Origin: Pigmentiphaga sp. NML030171
GTDB taxonomy: Bacteria > Pseudomonadota > Gammaproteobacteria > Burkholderiales > Burkholderiaceae_B
Assembly: GCF_002188635.1 (NCBI RefSeq)
Contig: NZ_NINX01000035.1
Span: 1 to 64,000 of the forward strand
Length of the DNA stretch: 64,000 bases
Reading direction: 5' to 3'
This document shows, piece after piece, positions 17,068 through 25,795 of the stretch (positions within the stretch are counted from its first letter, which is position 1; each line of letters opens with the position of its first letter). The notes beneath the pieces were generated by a model that saw only the letters and a list, made by a program, of their open reading frames with translations, was not told where the DNA came from and searched no databases. Position numbers and translations under genes: made by a program.

Positions 17068-17859
17068 ATGGCTGAATTGGCGGACCTGGGTATCGCATCC
17101 ATGAGGTCCCGATGTTCCGAGGCGGAATGGGAGGTTCGGGTCAATCTCGCGGCATGCTACCGCCTGATCGAGTTCTACGGGATGGCCGACATGGCCGCCA
17201 ACCATATCTCGGCCCGGGTGCCCGGCGAGGAAAACGCATTCCTGATCAACGCCTACGGGCTGCTGTACGAGGAAATCACCGCGTCCAGCCTGATCAAGAT
17301 CAACGCCGACGGCGAAGTCCTGAGCGCGCCCGACTTCGGGCCGGACCTGAAGTACGGCGTCAACCGCGCGGGTTTCGTCATCCATAGCGCGATCCACCAG
17401 GCCAGGCACGAACTGTCGTGCGTCATCCATACGCATACGTGGCCCGGGATGGCCGTGTCGGCGCTCGAATGCGGTCTGCTGCCGCTGGCGCAGACCTCCA
17501 TGCGCTTCGTCAACATCAGCTACCACGACTACCAGGGCGTGGTGCTGGACGAGGCCGAGCAAGCGTCGCTGGTGGCCGACCTGGGCGACAACAACGCCAT
17601 GATCCTGAGGAATCACGGGTTGCTGACCGTCGGGCGGACGATACCCGAGGCGTTCAACGCCATGCATCGGCTGGAGCTGTCCTGCAAGCTGCAACTGGCG
17701 GCCATGGCCTGCAACAGTCCGCTGAATTCTGTTCCCCAGGACGTCCTGGACAAGACCTACATGAACTACCAGCCGCAGACCAGGCGGCCGTATGGCGTCA
17801 TGGAATGGCCCGCGTTGCTGCGCAAGCTGGACCGGATCGATCCGAGCTACAGGCTATAG
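17068..17859 (+). CDS. class II aldolase/adducin family protein
   Basis: This is a 263-residue cytosolic protein of the fuculose-aldolase fold. Metal-binding His residues are visible in CVIHTHTWPG and in LRNHGLLTVG, and the phosphate/substrate loop is around MADMAANHISARVPG. A strong ribosome site (aggaggaat) fixes ATG 17068. Many members with this short form are decarboxylases or aldolases acting on hydroxy acids, and the exact substrate cannot be read. It is followed 41 bases on by a Bug-type binding protein, suggesting that the two serve uptake and use of one organic acid. Confidence 0.88.
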   Translation: MAELADLGIASMRSRCSEAEWEVRVNLAACYRLIEFYGMADMAANHISARVPGEENAFLINAYGLLYEEITASSLIKINADGEVLSAPDFGPDLKYGVNRAGFVIHSAIHQARHELSCVIHTHTWPGMAVSALECGLLPLAQTSMRFVNISYHDYQGVVLDEAEQASLVADLGDNNAMILRNHGLLTVGRTIPEAFNAMHRLELSCKLQLAAMACNSPLNSVPQDVLDKTYMNYQPQTRRPYGVMEWPALLRKLDRIDPSYRL

Positions 17860-17900
17860 CCGGCTCCACGGCAGAACAGAATCAAGACAACGGAGACATC

Positions 17901-18890
17901 ATGACATTCCTGGCAACTTCCTGGCGCATGGGCCTAGGCGCCGCGTGCATGGCAATCGCCGGGCCGCTGCTGGCCGGACAGGCCCTGGCGGCTTCCTTTC
18001 CCGAGCGGCCGCTCAAGCTCGTCGTTCCATTTCCGCCCGGCGGCGGGACGGACCTGGTCGGCCGCATCGTCGCCGAGAAGGTGGGCGAGTATCTCGGCAA
18101 GCCGGTCATCGTCGAGAACCGGCCTGGCGGCGGCACGGTGATCGGCACCGACTACGTGGCCAAGAGTCCGCCGGACGGCTATGCCATCGTGATGGGGACC
18201 TTCGCCTACGCGGTCAATCCCAGCCTGCAGGAGAAGCTGCCGTATTCCAACGAGACGTCGCTGGTTTCCGCCGGCATGGTGGCCAAGGCACCGAACGTGC
18301 TGGTGGTGAATCCACAGCGCCCCTACAAGACGGTGGCCGAGCTGATCGCCTACGCGAAGGCCAATCCCGGGAAGATCAACTATGGGTCCAACGGCAACGG
18401 GACTTCCGCGCACCTGGCGGGCGCGCTGTTCGCGACGCTGTCCGGAACGGAACTGACGCATGTGCCCTACAAGGGCGCGGCGCCGGCGCTGAACGACCTG
18501 ATCGGCGGGCAGATCGACGTCATCTTCTCGACCATTCCTGGCGCCCTGAGCTACATCAAGGCGGGCAAGCTGCGGGCACTGGCCGTGACTTCGGCCGATC
18601 GGTCGGCGGTGTTGCCGGACCTGCCCACCGTGACCGAGGCCGGGGTGGCGGGGTATGACGCCCAGGCCTGGTACGGTTTTCTCGTCCCGGCCGGCACGCC
18701 GGCTCCGGTCATCGGCAGCCTGAACCGGGCGATCAATCATGCCGCCGAGACGCCGGCATTCCAACGCCTGGTGAAAGAAGAGGGCCTGATCAAGGTGACG
18801 GGCGATCCGGAATCGATGGACCGCTACGTGCGCGCCGAGGAGAAACGCTGGCGCAAGATCATCCAGGACGCCGGCCTGCAACCGAACTGA
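17901..18890 (+). CDS. Bug-family (TctC-like) periplasmic binding protein
   Basis: This is a 329-residue exported binding protein. The signal peptide ends near ALA-ASFPERP. The mature sequence has the family signature PLKLVVPFPPGGGTDLVGR, VIVENRPGGGTVIGTDYVAK and VPYKGAAPALNDLIGGQID. Bug proteins bind carboxylates in a closed clamp with water-mediated contacts. They are very numerous in Bordetella and usually orphan, without TctA/TctB genes nearby, as here. ATG 17901 opens the signal peptide and has a ggaga ribosome site. The adjacent aldolase gene is the best clue to its ligand class. Confidence 0.93.
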   Translation: MTFLATSWRMGLGAACMAIAGPLLAGQALAASFPERPLKLVVPFPPGGGTDLVGRIVAEKVGEYLGKPVIVENRPGGGTVIGTDYVAKSPPDGYAIVMGTFAYAVNPSLQEKLPYSNETSLVSAGMVAKAPNVLVVNPQRPYKTVAELIAYAKANPGKINYGSNGNGTSAHLAGALFATLSGTELTHVPYKGAAPALNDLIGGQIDVIFSTIPGALSYIKAGKLRALAVTSADRSAVLPDLPTVTEAGVAGYDAQAWYGFLVPAGTPAPVIGSLNRAINHAAETPAFQRLVKEEGLIKVTGDPESMDRYVRAEEKRWRKIIQDAGLQPN

Positions 18891-19000
18891 GGCCCGCGCC
18901 TCGCGGGGCGGCCGCATGTGCGCCCCAGCAAAAGCACGATATCCTCCGCTCTTTGGCGTCCCGGTGATACCGGGGCGCGTACCAGCCAGGAGATCGCTTC

Positions 19001-20290
19001 GTGCAAGCAAGGCATTCCCCGCCGACCCGGATCGCACTGCCGGTCGGCTTCATCGTCGTGCTGGGCATGCTGGCCGGCCTGCCGCCCCTGTCCATCGACA
19101 TCAGCCTGCCGGGGTTGCCGGCCATCGGCGCCGAGCTCGGCGCCACCGACTCGCAGATGCAGGCGACGCTGGGCGCCTTCATGCTGACCTTCGGATTCGG
19201 CCAACTGGCCTGGGGACCCTTGTCCGATCGCCACGGGCGCTTGCGCGTCATCCTGCTCGGCCTGGCCGTGTACGTGGTGGCGGCCATCGCCTGCACGCTG
19301 GCGGCGGACGGCGCCGCGCTGATCGGCTGGCGGGCGGTCCAGGGCTTCGGCGCGTCGGCCGCATCGGTGGCCGGCATCGCGCTGGTCCGCGACGTCTTTC
19401 CCCAACCGCAGCAGCGGGCCACCATCCAGTCCTTCATCGTCGCGGTGCTGAGCCTGGCGCCCATCGTGGCGCCGCTGATCGGAGCGTTCGTCATCCACGC
19501 GGTGGGCTGGCGCGGCCTGTTCGCGGTGCTGGCCGGGGCGGGGCTGCTGCTGGCCGCCATCGTCGGGATCCGCCTGCGGGCGGGACGGCTGCGCGCGCTC
19601 CGGGGCGTGCAGCCGGCGGCACCCGCTTCCGAAGACCGGCAGGCGGGCCCGGGCCAGCCGCAGCCAGAAGGCGGCGGGCGCCCCGCGGGCTATCGGAGCT
19701 TTCTAGCGCTGCCTCATGCGCGCGCCCTGTCGTGCGCGCTGGGTGTCGTGTTCTGCGGCATGTTCGTCTTCATCAGCGGGTCGCCTTTCGTGCTGATCGA
19801 CGGCATGGGCGTGTCCAGTTCGGTCTATGCGATCGCGTTCGCGCTGGCCTCGGCCGCGGTGCTGGCGGGATCGCTGACGACCGCGCGCCTCTCGCAGCGA
19901 GGCGTGCCGCCCCAGCGTGTGTTGTACGCGGGCGTGCGCGGCGCGGCCTGCGCCGGCCTGGCCGCCCTGGCGGTCGGGCTCGCGCTGCGTGGCGCGCACG
20001 GGCAATGGTGGGAGATCGCGGTCTTCGTCGTGGCGATGGCGGCCAGTCTTTTCTTCGGCGGCTTCATCATGCCGACCCTCTTCGCGCTGGGATTGCAGGA
20101 CGCGGGAGCGATGGCGGGCGTGGGTGCCGCGGTGCTGGGCGCATCGCAGATGCTGGGCGGCGCGCTGGGCAGCACGGCGGTCGGCATGCTGCCGGTCGCG
20201 CCCATCGTCGCAGTCGGAACGCTCGCCGCGCTGTGCGGCGTGGCGGTATGGATCATCGCTCGCGCAACGTTCGGCCGGACGTCGTCATGA
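19001..20290 (+). CDS. MFS drug exporter, Bcr/CflA family
   Basis: This is a 429-residue, 12-helix major facilitator protein. Motif A is present as GPLSDRHGR (72-80), and the start LPPLSIDISLPGLPAIGAEL is the typical Bcr/CflA helix 1. The central cytoplasmic loop is enlarged by a Pro/Gly/Gln-rich stretch (about 200-230). It starts at GTG 19001 with ccaggag upstream. It likely exports drugs or small metabolites by proton exchange; the substrate is unknown. It is not clearly part of the preceding operon (110-base gap). Confidence 0.88.
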   Translation: MQARHSPPTRIALPVGFIVVLGMLAGLPPLSIDISLPGLPAIGAELGATDSQMQATLGAFMLTFGFGQLAWGPLSDRHGRLRVILLGLAVYVVAAIACTLAADGAALIGWRAVQGFGASAASVAGIALVRDVFPQPQQRATIQSFIVAVLSLAPIVAPLIGAFVIHAVGWRGLFAVLAGAGLLLAAIVGIRLRAGRLRALRGVQPAAPASEDRQAGPGQPQPEGGGRPAGYRSFLALPHARALSCALGVVFCGMFVFISGSPFVLIDGMGVSSSVYAIAFALASAAVLAGSLTTARLSQRGVPPQRVLYAGVRGAACAGLAALAVGLALRGAHGQWWEIAVFVVAMAASLFFGGFIMPTLFALGLQDAGAMAGVGAAVLGASQMLGGALGSTAVGMLPVAPIVAVGTLAALCGVAVWIIARATFGRTSS

Positions 20291-20367
20291 CGATCATGCA
20301 CGATGCGATGACGTGACATCGCGCGTGGTGCCGAAGCAAAAATTTTCGTCGTTGGCATCCAAAAGGG

Positions 20368-20395
20368 TTGACATTGTTTTGAGCACCATTAACAC
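20368..20395 (+). promoter_or_regulatory. sigma-70 type promoter of the histone-like gene
   Basis: TTGACA (20368-20373) is a perfect -35 box. TAACAC (20390-20395) at 16-base spacing is a fair -10. The region is markedly AT-rich compared with its neighbours, and the gene starts about 28 bases downstream. Confidence 0.6.
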
Positions 20396-20422
20396 TTCGG
20401 GCCTCGACTTTTAGAGATTGAT

Positions 20423-20932
20423 ATGGTTAAGAAATCGCAACCCGTTAAGGCGGCTGCCAAGCCGGCAGCCAAGAAGCCGGCCGCGAAGGTCGCCAAGAAA
20501 GCCGCTCCGGCCAAGTCCGCCGGCGTGCTGGCGAAGCTCGAAGCCGCCGCCGTGCGTCTGGGCGATGCCGCCAAGAAGGCGCTCGAGCGTTCCGAGAAGG
20601 CCCGCAAGGAAGCCGCTCAGCGCGTGAGCCTTTACGAGAAGGCCGTCAAGGCCGCCGTGAAGGAAGCCAAGGCTGTCGTGGCCGCAGGCGACAAGAAGCC
20701 TGCTGCCAAGAAAGCCAAGGCCGCGACCAAGGCCGCCGCGCCGGCCAAGAAGGCTGCTGCCAAGCCCGCCGCCAAGGCCGCCAAGCCCGCGGTGAAGCCG
20801 GCCGCCAAGCCTGCTGCCAAGCCTGCCGCGAAGAAGCCCGCCGCCAAGCGCGTGGCGAAGAAGGCTGCTGCCCCGGTTGCCGCTCCGGCCGCCGCCGAAC
20901 AGCAGGCCGCTCCGGCTCCCGCCGCCGCCTGA
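20423..20932 (+). CDS. histone H1-like Lys/Ala/Pro-rich DNA-binding protein
   Basis: This is a 169-residue basic, low-complexity protein. The N-terminal (1-32) and C-terminal (about 90-155) parts are made of KPAAK/KAAAK-type repeats like the tails of eukaryotic H1. The middle (33-85) is an amphipathic helix (LEAAAVRLGDAAKKALERSE). It ends in an uncharged Ala/Pro tail. It resembles the Bordetella H1 homologue BpH1, which binds DNA and varies in length between strains; equivalence is inferred from composition only. It has its own promoter and a strong terminator. Confidence 0.85.
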   Translation: MVKKSQPVKAAAKPAAKKPAAKVAKKAAPAKSAGVLAKLEAAAVRLGDAAKKALERSEKARKEAAQRVSLYEKAVKAAVKEAKAVVAAGDKKPAAKKAKAATKAAAPAKKAAAKPAAKAAKPAVKPAAKPAAKPAAKKPAAKRVAKKAAAPVAAPAAAEQQAAPAPAAA

Positions 20933-20946
20933 TCGGCTGCAGGATG

Positions 20947-20979
20947 AAAAATGCCGCCCTTCGGGGCGGCATTTTTTTT
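20947..20979 (+). terminator. rho-independent terminator of the histone-like gene
   Basis: atgccgccc (20951-20959) pairs with gggcggcat (20964-20972) around a ttcg tetraloop, flanked by an A run and eight T. It is a textbook terminator, possibly bidirectional for the convergent aldehyde dehydrogenase gene. Confidence 0.92.
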
Positions 20980-20993
20980 GCCTGGCGACTGCG

Positions 20994-22445
20994 TCAGAAC
21001 GGATAGTGCCGCGGCGTGGTCTGGACGGTGATCCACCGCAATTCGGTGAACTCGTTGATCCCGGCCTTGCCGCCGAAGCGGCCGTAGCCGCTGGCCTTGA
21101 CGCCGCCGAACGGCATCTGCGCCTCGTCGTGCACGGTGGGGCCGTTGATATGGCAGATGCCGCTTTCTATGCGCTTGGCCACTTCCATCGCCCGTGCGAT
21201 GTCGCGGCCGAACACGGCCGACGACAGCCCGTACTCGCTGTCGTTGGCCACGCGTATGGCTTCTTCGGTGCCGCTGACCCGAACGATGCACACCACCGGG
21301 CCGAAGGATTCCTCGCCGTAGATTTCCATCGCCGGGGTCACCTTGTCGAGTACGGTGGCCGCCATGATGTTGCCTTCGATGCCGCCGCCGGCAATGAGCT
21401 TGGCCCCCTTGGACACGGCATCGTCGATCAGGCGCCGGATGCGCTGGATGGCTTCCGGCGTCACGACCGCACCCAGCACGACGTCGTCGCGGCGGGGATC
21501 GCCGGCGGGCAGCGAAGCCGCCTTGGCGGCGAACCTGGCGGCAAAGGCATCGGCGATGGCGTCGTCGACGACCAGGCGTTCGGTGGACATGCAGATCTGG
21601 CCCTGGTTCATGAAGGCGCCGAAAGCCGCCGCGTCGACTGCGGCGTCGAGATCGGCGTCGTCGAGCACCAGCAAGGGCGCCTTGCCGCCCAGTTCCAGCA
21701 GGACGGGCTTCAGGTGGCGGGCGGCGCTCTGGGCGATGATGCGGCCGACGCGGGTCGAGCCGGTGAAGTTGACCCGCCGGATCGCGGGATGGGCGATCAA
21801 GGCCTCGACCACGGCGGGCGCGTCGTCGGGCGCGTTGGAGACGACATTGACGGTGCCGGCGGGCAGGCCGGCGTCACGCAGGGTCTGGGCGATCAGGTGG
21901 TGCGTGGCGGGGCACAGCTCCGACACCTTGAACACGACGGTATTGCCGCAGGCCAGGGGCATGGCGATCGAGCGCGTGCCCAGGATGATGGGCGCGTTCC
22001 AGGGCGCGATGCCCAGGACCACGCCCACCGGCTGCCGGACGGCCATGGCCAGGCTGCCAGGCACGTCGGAGGGGATGACCTCGCCAGCGATCTGCGTCGT
22101 CATGGCGGCGGCCTCGCGCAGGATGCCCGCGGCCAGGTGCACATTGAATCCGGCCCAGCCGCGCGTGGCGCCGGTTTCGGCGATCATGCGGGCGATGAAC
22201 TCCGGCGTGCGCTGATCGAGCAGGTCGGCCGCCCGGTTCAGCAACTACCGCCGTTCGCCAGGACCCAGCGCGGCCCAGGCCGGAAAGGCTGCCGCGGCGG
22301 CATCGGCGGCGGCGCGGGCATCGGCCACCGTGGCGGCCGCGGCACGCGTGCTGTCGGCGCCGGTGACCGGGTCGCGCCGCACGAACGTGGCGCCGCCGGT
22401 AGCGTCGCGGTCTTCATCGTCGATCAGGAGCTTGATGTCGAACAT
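20994..22445 (-). pseudogene. aldehyde dehydrogenase (vanillin/salicylaldehyde dehydrogenase-like) with in-frame amber codon
   Basis: The full gene would encode 483 residues from ATG 22445. Codon 67 is TAG (22247-22245), in the sequence GERR-stop-LLNRAADLLD. The same frame continues intact to 20994, with LELGGKAP, catalytic Cys in NQGQICMSTERL and the C-terminal GGVKASGYGRFGG. A single C-to-T change of CAG (Gln) explains it. The frame can restart at TTG 22244 but would lack the N-terminal strand and part of the NAD fold. The enzyme type oxidises aromatic aldehydes to acids. It lies 47 bases after a Liv-type ABC operon, suggesting that the operon served aromatic substrates. Confidence 0.85.
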
Positions 22446-22492
22446 GGTGGTTGACTCCAGTAATGGCGGCCCCGCGGCCGCCTTGATTCGCG

Positions 22493-23209
22493 TCAGGCTT
22501 TCGCCATGCCGAGATAGGCCTGTTGCACGGCCGGGTCGTTCATCAGCGCGCCTGCTTCGCCTTCGCCGGCGATGGCGCCGTTCTCGATCAGGTAGCCGCG
22601 CTGGGCGATCGCCAGGCTCAGGCGGGCATTCTGCTCGACCAGCAGGATGCCGACACCGTCCTGCCGGATGGCGGCCAGGGACTTGAACAGCTCGGCGCTC
22701 ATCAAGGGAGACAGGCCCAGCGACGGCTCGTCCAGCAGCAGGATCTCCGGCCGCGACATCAGCGCCCGGCCGATGGCGACCATCTGTTGCTCGCCGCCGC
22801 TCATGGTGCGGGCGGTCTGGCCCAGGCGCTCGCCCAGCCGGGGGAACAGGGCCAGCACGCGTTCCAGGGTCGCGGCCTCGGTTTCCCGGGCGCGGTGCGC
22901 ATAGGCGCCCAGCCGCAGGTTCTCGCGCACCGTGAGCTCGCCGAAGATGCCCCGGCCCTCGGGGACCAGGGCGATGCCCAGCTCGACGATACGATGGGCG
23001 GGCGTCGCGGCGATGTCCTGCCCCGACAGGCGCACCACGGCCTGGCCGTCGTGCGGGACGAGGCCGGCCACGGCCTTGAGCAGCGTGCTCTTGCCGGCGC
23101 CGTTGGCACCCAGCATGACGACGATCTCGCCCGGCCCGACCGACAGCGCGACCTTGCGCAGCGCCGTATGCTTGCCGTAGGCGACGGACAGGTTGGCGAC
23201 TTCAAGCAC
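22493..23209 (-). CDS. Liv-type ABC transporter ATPase (LivF-like)
   Basis: This is a 238-residue nucleotide-binding subunit. It has Walker A LGANGAGKST, signature MSGGEQQMVAIGRAL, Walker B ILLLDEPSLGLSP and the LivF-type LLVEQNA. Its start overlaps the preceding LivG-like gene by eight bases. It is the last transport gene of the minus-strand operon of 22.5-27.0 kb; the broken aldehyde dehydrogenase follows. It works with the LivG-like subunit to power import. Confidence 0.93.
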   Translation of the reverse strand: MLEVANLSVAYGKHTALRKVALSVGPGEIVVMLGANGAGKSTLLKAVAGLVPHDGQAVVRLSGQDIAATPAHRIVELGIALVPEGRGIFGELTVRENLRLGAYAHRARETEAATLERVLALFPRLGERLGQTARTMSGGEQQMVAIGRALMSRPEILLLDEPSLGLSPLMSAELFKSLAAIRQDGVGILLVEQNARLSLAIAQRGYLIENGAIAGEGEAGALMNDPAVQQAYLGMAKA

Positions 23210-23927
23210 TGGCGTCTCCCAGGTAGGCGCGGATCACTTCCGGATCCGACAGGACGGCGGCGGGCGTACCCTCGGCGATCTTGGCGCCCGCGTTCATCAC
23301 GACGCAGCGATCGCACAGCGAGTGCACGGCATCCATGACGTGCTCGACCAGGATGATGCTCATGCCCTCGTCCTTGAGCGAGCGCACCAGCGCGATGCCT
23401 TCGAGCAGTTCGGACGGATTCAGGCCGGCCAGCCATTCGTCCAGCAACAGCAGGCGGGGCGACAGGGCCAGGGCGCGCGCCAGCTCCAGCCGCTTCTGGT
23501 CGATGTAGGTCAGTTCGCCGGCCAGCGTCCGGGCATGGCGCGCCAGGCCGACGCGCGCCAGCAGTTCGGCGGCTCTGGCCGTGGCCTGCGCGCCCCACAT
23601 CGGTTCGCGCGAGAAGGCCAGGCCCGCCACGACGTTCTCGGTCGCGTCCATGTCGGCCAGCACTCGCACCAGTTGGAAGGTCCGGGCCACGCCCGCGTGC
23701 GCCACCTTGTGCGGGGCCTTGCCGGCGATGGGCAGGCCCGCCAGTTCGATGTCGCCCGCATCCGGCGCCAGGGCGCCCGAGATCAGGTTCATGACCGTGG
23801 TCTTGCCCGAACCGTTCGGCCCCAGCAGGCCGACGATCTCGCCGGCCTCGACCGAGAAGCTCAGGTCGTTGACCGCGGTCAGGCCGCCGAAGGTTTTCCG
23901 CAGTTGGGAAATGCGCAGGCTGTTCAT
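23202..23927 (-). CDS. Liv-type ABC transporter ATPase (LivG-like)
   Basis: This is a 241-residue nucleotide-binding subunit. It has Walker A GPNGSGKT, signature region ELTYIDQKRLELARAL (the LTYIDQ form replaces the usual LSYGxQ), Walker B LLLLDEWLAGLNP and ILVEHVM. The Trp in place of Pro after Asp-Glu is unusual but seen in LivG-like proteins of aromatic-compound transporters. It overlaps the LivM-like gene by four bases and the LivF-like gene by eight. Confidence 0.92.
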   Translation of the reverse strand: MNSLRISQLRKTFGGLTAVNDLSFSVEAGEIVGLLGPNGSGKTTVMNLISGALAPDAGDIELAGLPIAGKAPHKVAHAGVARTFQLVRVLADMDATENVVAGLAFSREPMWGAQATARAAELLARVGLARHARTLAGELTYIDQKRLELARALALSPRLLLLDEWLAGLNPSELLEGIALVRSLKDEGMSIILVEHVMDAVHSLCDRCVVMNAGAKIAEGTPAAVLSDPEVIRAYLGDASA

Positions 23928-24871
23928 GATGCCTCCCTGGCGGCGGGCGCCGCCGCGCGGTCGGCCTTGCGCAGCCGCCGGGCGAGGCCGACGACGCCGT
24001 TGGGCAGCAGGTAGACGATGATCATGAAGACGGCGCCGAGCAGGATGCTGTAGTGGTTGGGGAAGTTCGCGCCCAGGTATTCGAACAGCAGCGCGAGGGG
24101 GATGACGCCCAGCAGCGGGCCGTACAGCCGTTGCACACCGCCCAGCAGCGCCATGATCAGCACCTGGAACGACATGACGGGATTGAACGCGATGGCCGGG
24201 TCGATGTAGGTCCAGCGCGGCGCCATGATCGCGCCCGACAGTGTCATGAACACCGCGCTGAGCGCGAACAGCAGCACCTTCGCGCGGGTGGTGTCGATCC
24301 CGCAGTGCCGGGCCACCGTTTCGTCCGCGCCGATGATGCGCAGCGCGAAGCCCAGGCGGGAGCGGCCCAGCAGCAGGGTGGCCACGAACAGCACCGCGCC
24401 CAGCGCCAGCAACTGCCAGTAGATTTGTTCCTGGCTGATGTCCAGGAATACATAGCGGCCGATGGAGTTGGACACGTTCACCTCGTACCAGGTGACCAGC
24501 TGGCGGATGAGCTCGGTCAGCCCGAAGGTGAAGATGACGAAGTAGACACCGGCCAGCCTGAGGGTGGACAGCCCGACGACGACAGCGACCACCAGGCCGA
24601 CCACGGCGGCGGCCGCCAGTACCGCCGGCCAGGGCAGGGCATCGCCCAGGACCGCCACGGTATAGGCGCCGATGCCGAAGAAGGCGACCGTGGCCAGCGA
24701 CACGTAGCGGGTGGGGCCCGAGAACATCGCCCAGGCGGTGGCCAGCACCGCGTAGTTGAGGATGTTGATGGCCAGCGACAGGCCATAGCCGTCGGCCACC
24801 AGGGGCACGCCGGCCAGCACGGCCAGCACGGCGACACCGGCGATCAGGGGAATGCGCAGCGGGGCGTTCAT
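23924..24871 (-). CDS. Liv-type ABC transporter permease (LivM-like)
   Basis: This is a 315-residue membrane protein with about eight or nine helices. It has FSGPTRYVSLATVAFFGIGA, LRLAGVYFVIFTFGLTELIR and the coupling loop LRIIGADETVARHCGIDT, all LivM features. ATG 24871 overlaps the LivH-like stop by four bases (ATGA); the longer open frame upstream is a shadow of that gene. The C-terminal tail is Ala/Arg-rich and cytoplasmic. Confidence 0.92.
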   Translation of the reverse strand: MNAPLRIPLIAGVAVLAVLAGVPLVADGYGLSLAINILNYAVLATAWAMFSGPTRYVSLATVAFFGIGAYTVAVLGDALPWPAVLAAAAVVGLVVAVVVGLSTLRLAGVYFVIFTFGLTELIRQLVTWYEVNVSNSIGRYVFLDISQEQIYWQLLALGAVLFVATLLLGRSRLGFALRIIGADETVARHCGIDTTRAKVLLFALSAVFMTLSGAIMAPRWTYIDPAIAFNPVMSFQVLIMALLGGVQRLYGPLLGVIPLALLFEYLGANFPNHYSILLGAVFMIIVYLLPNGVVGLARRLRKADRAAAPAAREAS

Positions 24872-25740
24872 CGCGCGGCCCTCCCGAACAGGCCGGTGGG
24901 ACGCACCAGCAACACCAGCAGGAACACGCCGTAGGTCACGGCGATCGTCAGTCCGGGATTCACGTAGGTGGCGATGAAGGATTCCGCCAGGCCCAGCAGC
25001 AGGCCCGCGACCAGCGCGCCCAGGACGTTGCCCACGCCGCCCATGATGATCACGATCAGCGCCTTCATGGTGAAGATCACGCCCATGTTGGCGTTGAAGG
25101 TCAGGAACATGCTGACCAGCACGCCGCCGCTGGCAGCCAGCGCGCCGCCGGCGGCGAAGGCCAGGGCCGAGGCCCAGCGCACGTCGATGGCGACCAGGCG
25201 CGCGGCCACCGGGTCCACCGCCACCGCCCGGATGGCGGTGCCCAGGCGGGTGCGGGTCAGCGCCAGGTAGAAGCCGATGCCGAACACCGCGGCGAAGCCC
25301 AGGGCCAGCAACCGGTTCAGGGCCAGTACCGAATCCAGGATGCGCACGGGTTCGTTCAGGTAGGAATAGCTGTAGTAGTTGCCGCCGAAGGTGACCTGCA
25401 TCACGCCCTGCACGATGAACAGCAGGCCGAACGTGGCCAGGATGCTGTCCACCTCCAGCGCGGCGCGCGTGCGGGTGCGCCTGACCAGCGGCGTCAGCAG
25501 GAAGCTGTAGACCAGCCAGTTCAGGGCGAAGGCGACGGGGACGATCAGCAGCAGGCCCCACAGGGGCGCGATCTGGAGACCGGTCATCAGGAGGTAGGCG
25601 CAGAAAGCCGCGGCGACGAGAAACTCGCCATAGGCCAGATTCATGATGCGCGAGACGCCATACTGCAGGGTCAGCCCCATGGCGACGAGCGCGTACATGC
25701 CTCCCAGCGTGATGCCGGAGAAGAGTGCATCGATGAACAT
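24868..25740 (-). CDS. Liv-type ABC transporter permease (LivH-like)
   Basis: This is a 290-residue membrane protein. The N-terminus FSGITLGGMYALVAMGLTLQ and RIMNLAYGEFLVAAAF are LivH-like, as is the coupling loop IRAVAVDPVAARLVAIDV. It forms the channel with the LivM-like protein. It is 55 bases after the binding-protein gene and overlaps the LivM-like gene, so the five genes are one transcription unit. Confidence 0.93.
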   Translation of the reverse strand: MFIDALFSGITLGGMYALVAMGLTLQYGVSRIMNLAYGEFLVAAAFCAYLLMTGLQIAPLWGLLLIVPVAFALNWLVYSFLLTPLVRRTRTRAALEVDSILATFGLLFIVQGVMQVTFGGNYYSYSYLNEPVRILDSVLALNRLLALGFAAVFGIGFYLALTRTRLGTAIRAVAVDPVAARLVAIDVRWASALAFAAGGALAASGGVLVSMFLTFNANMGVIFTMKALIVIIMGGVGNVLGALVAGLLLGLAESFIATYVNPGLTIAVTYGVFLLVLLVRPTGLFGRAAR

Positions 25741-25795
25741 ACGGGATTCCTGTCGCGCGCCATCCGGCGGCGTGCCGGACGGCGCGGGTTGAGGG

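Noticed and set aside
20760-20860. Short tandem repeats that might be a CRISPR or minisatellite
   Set aside because: They are in-frame KPAAK-type codon repeats of the histone H1-like gene, not spaced repeats.
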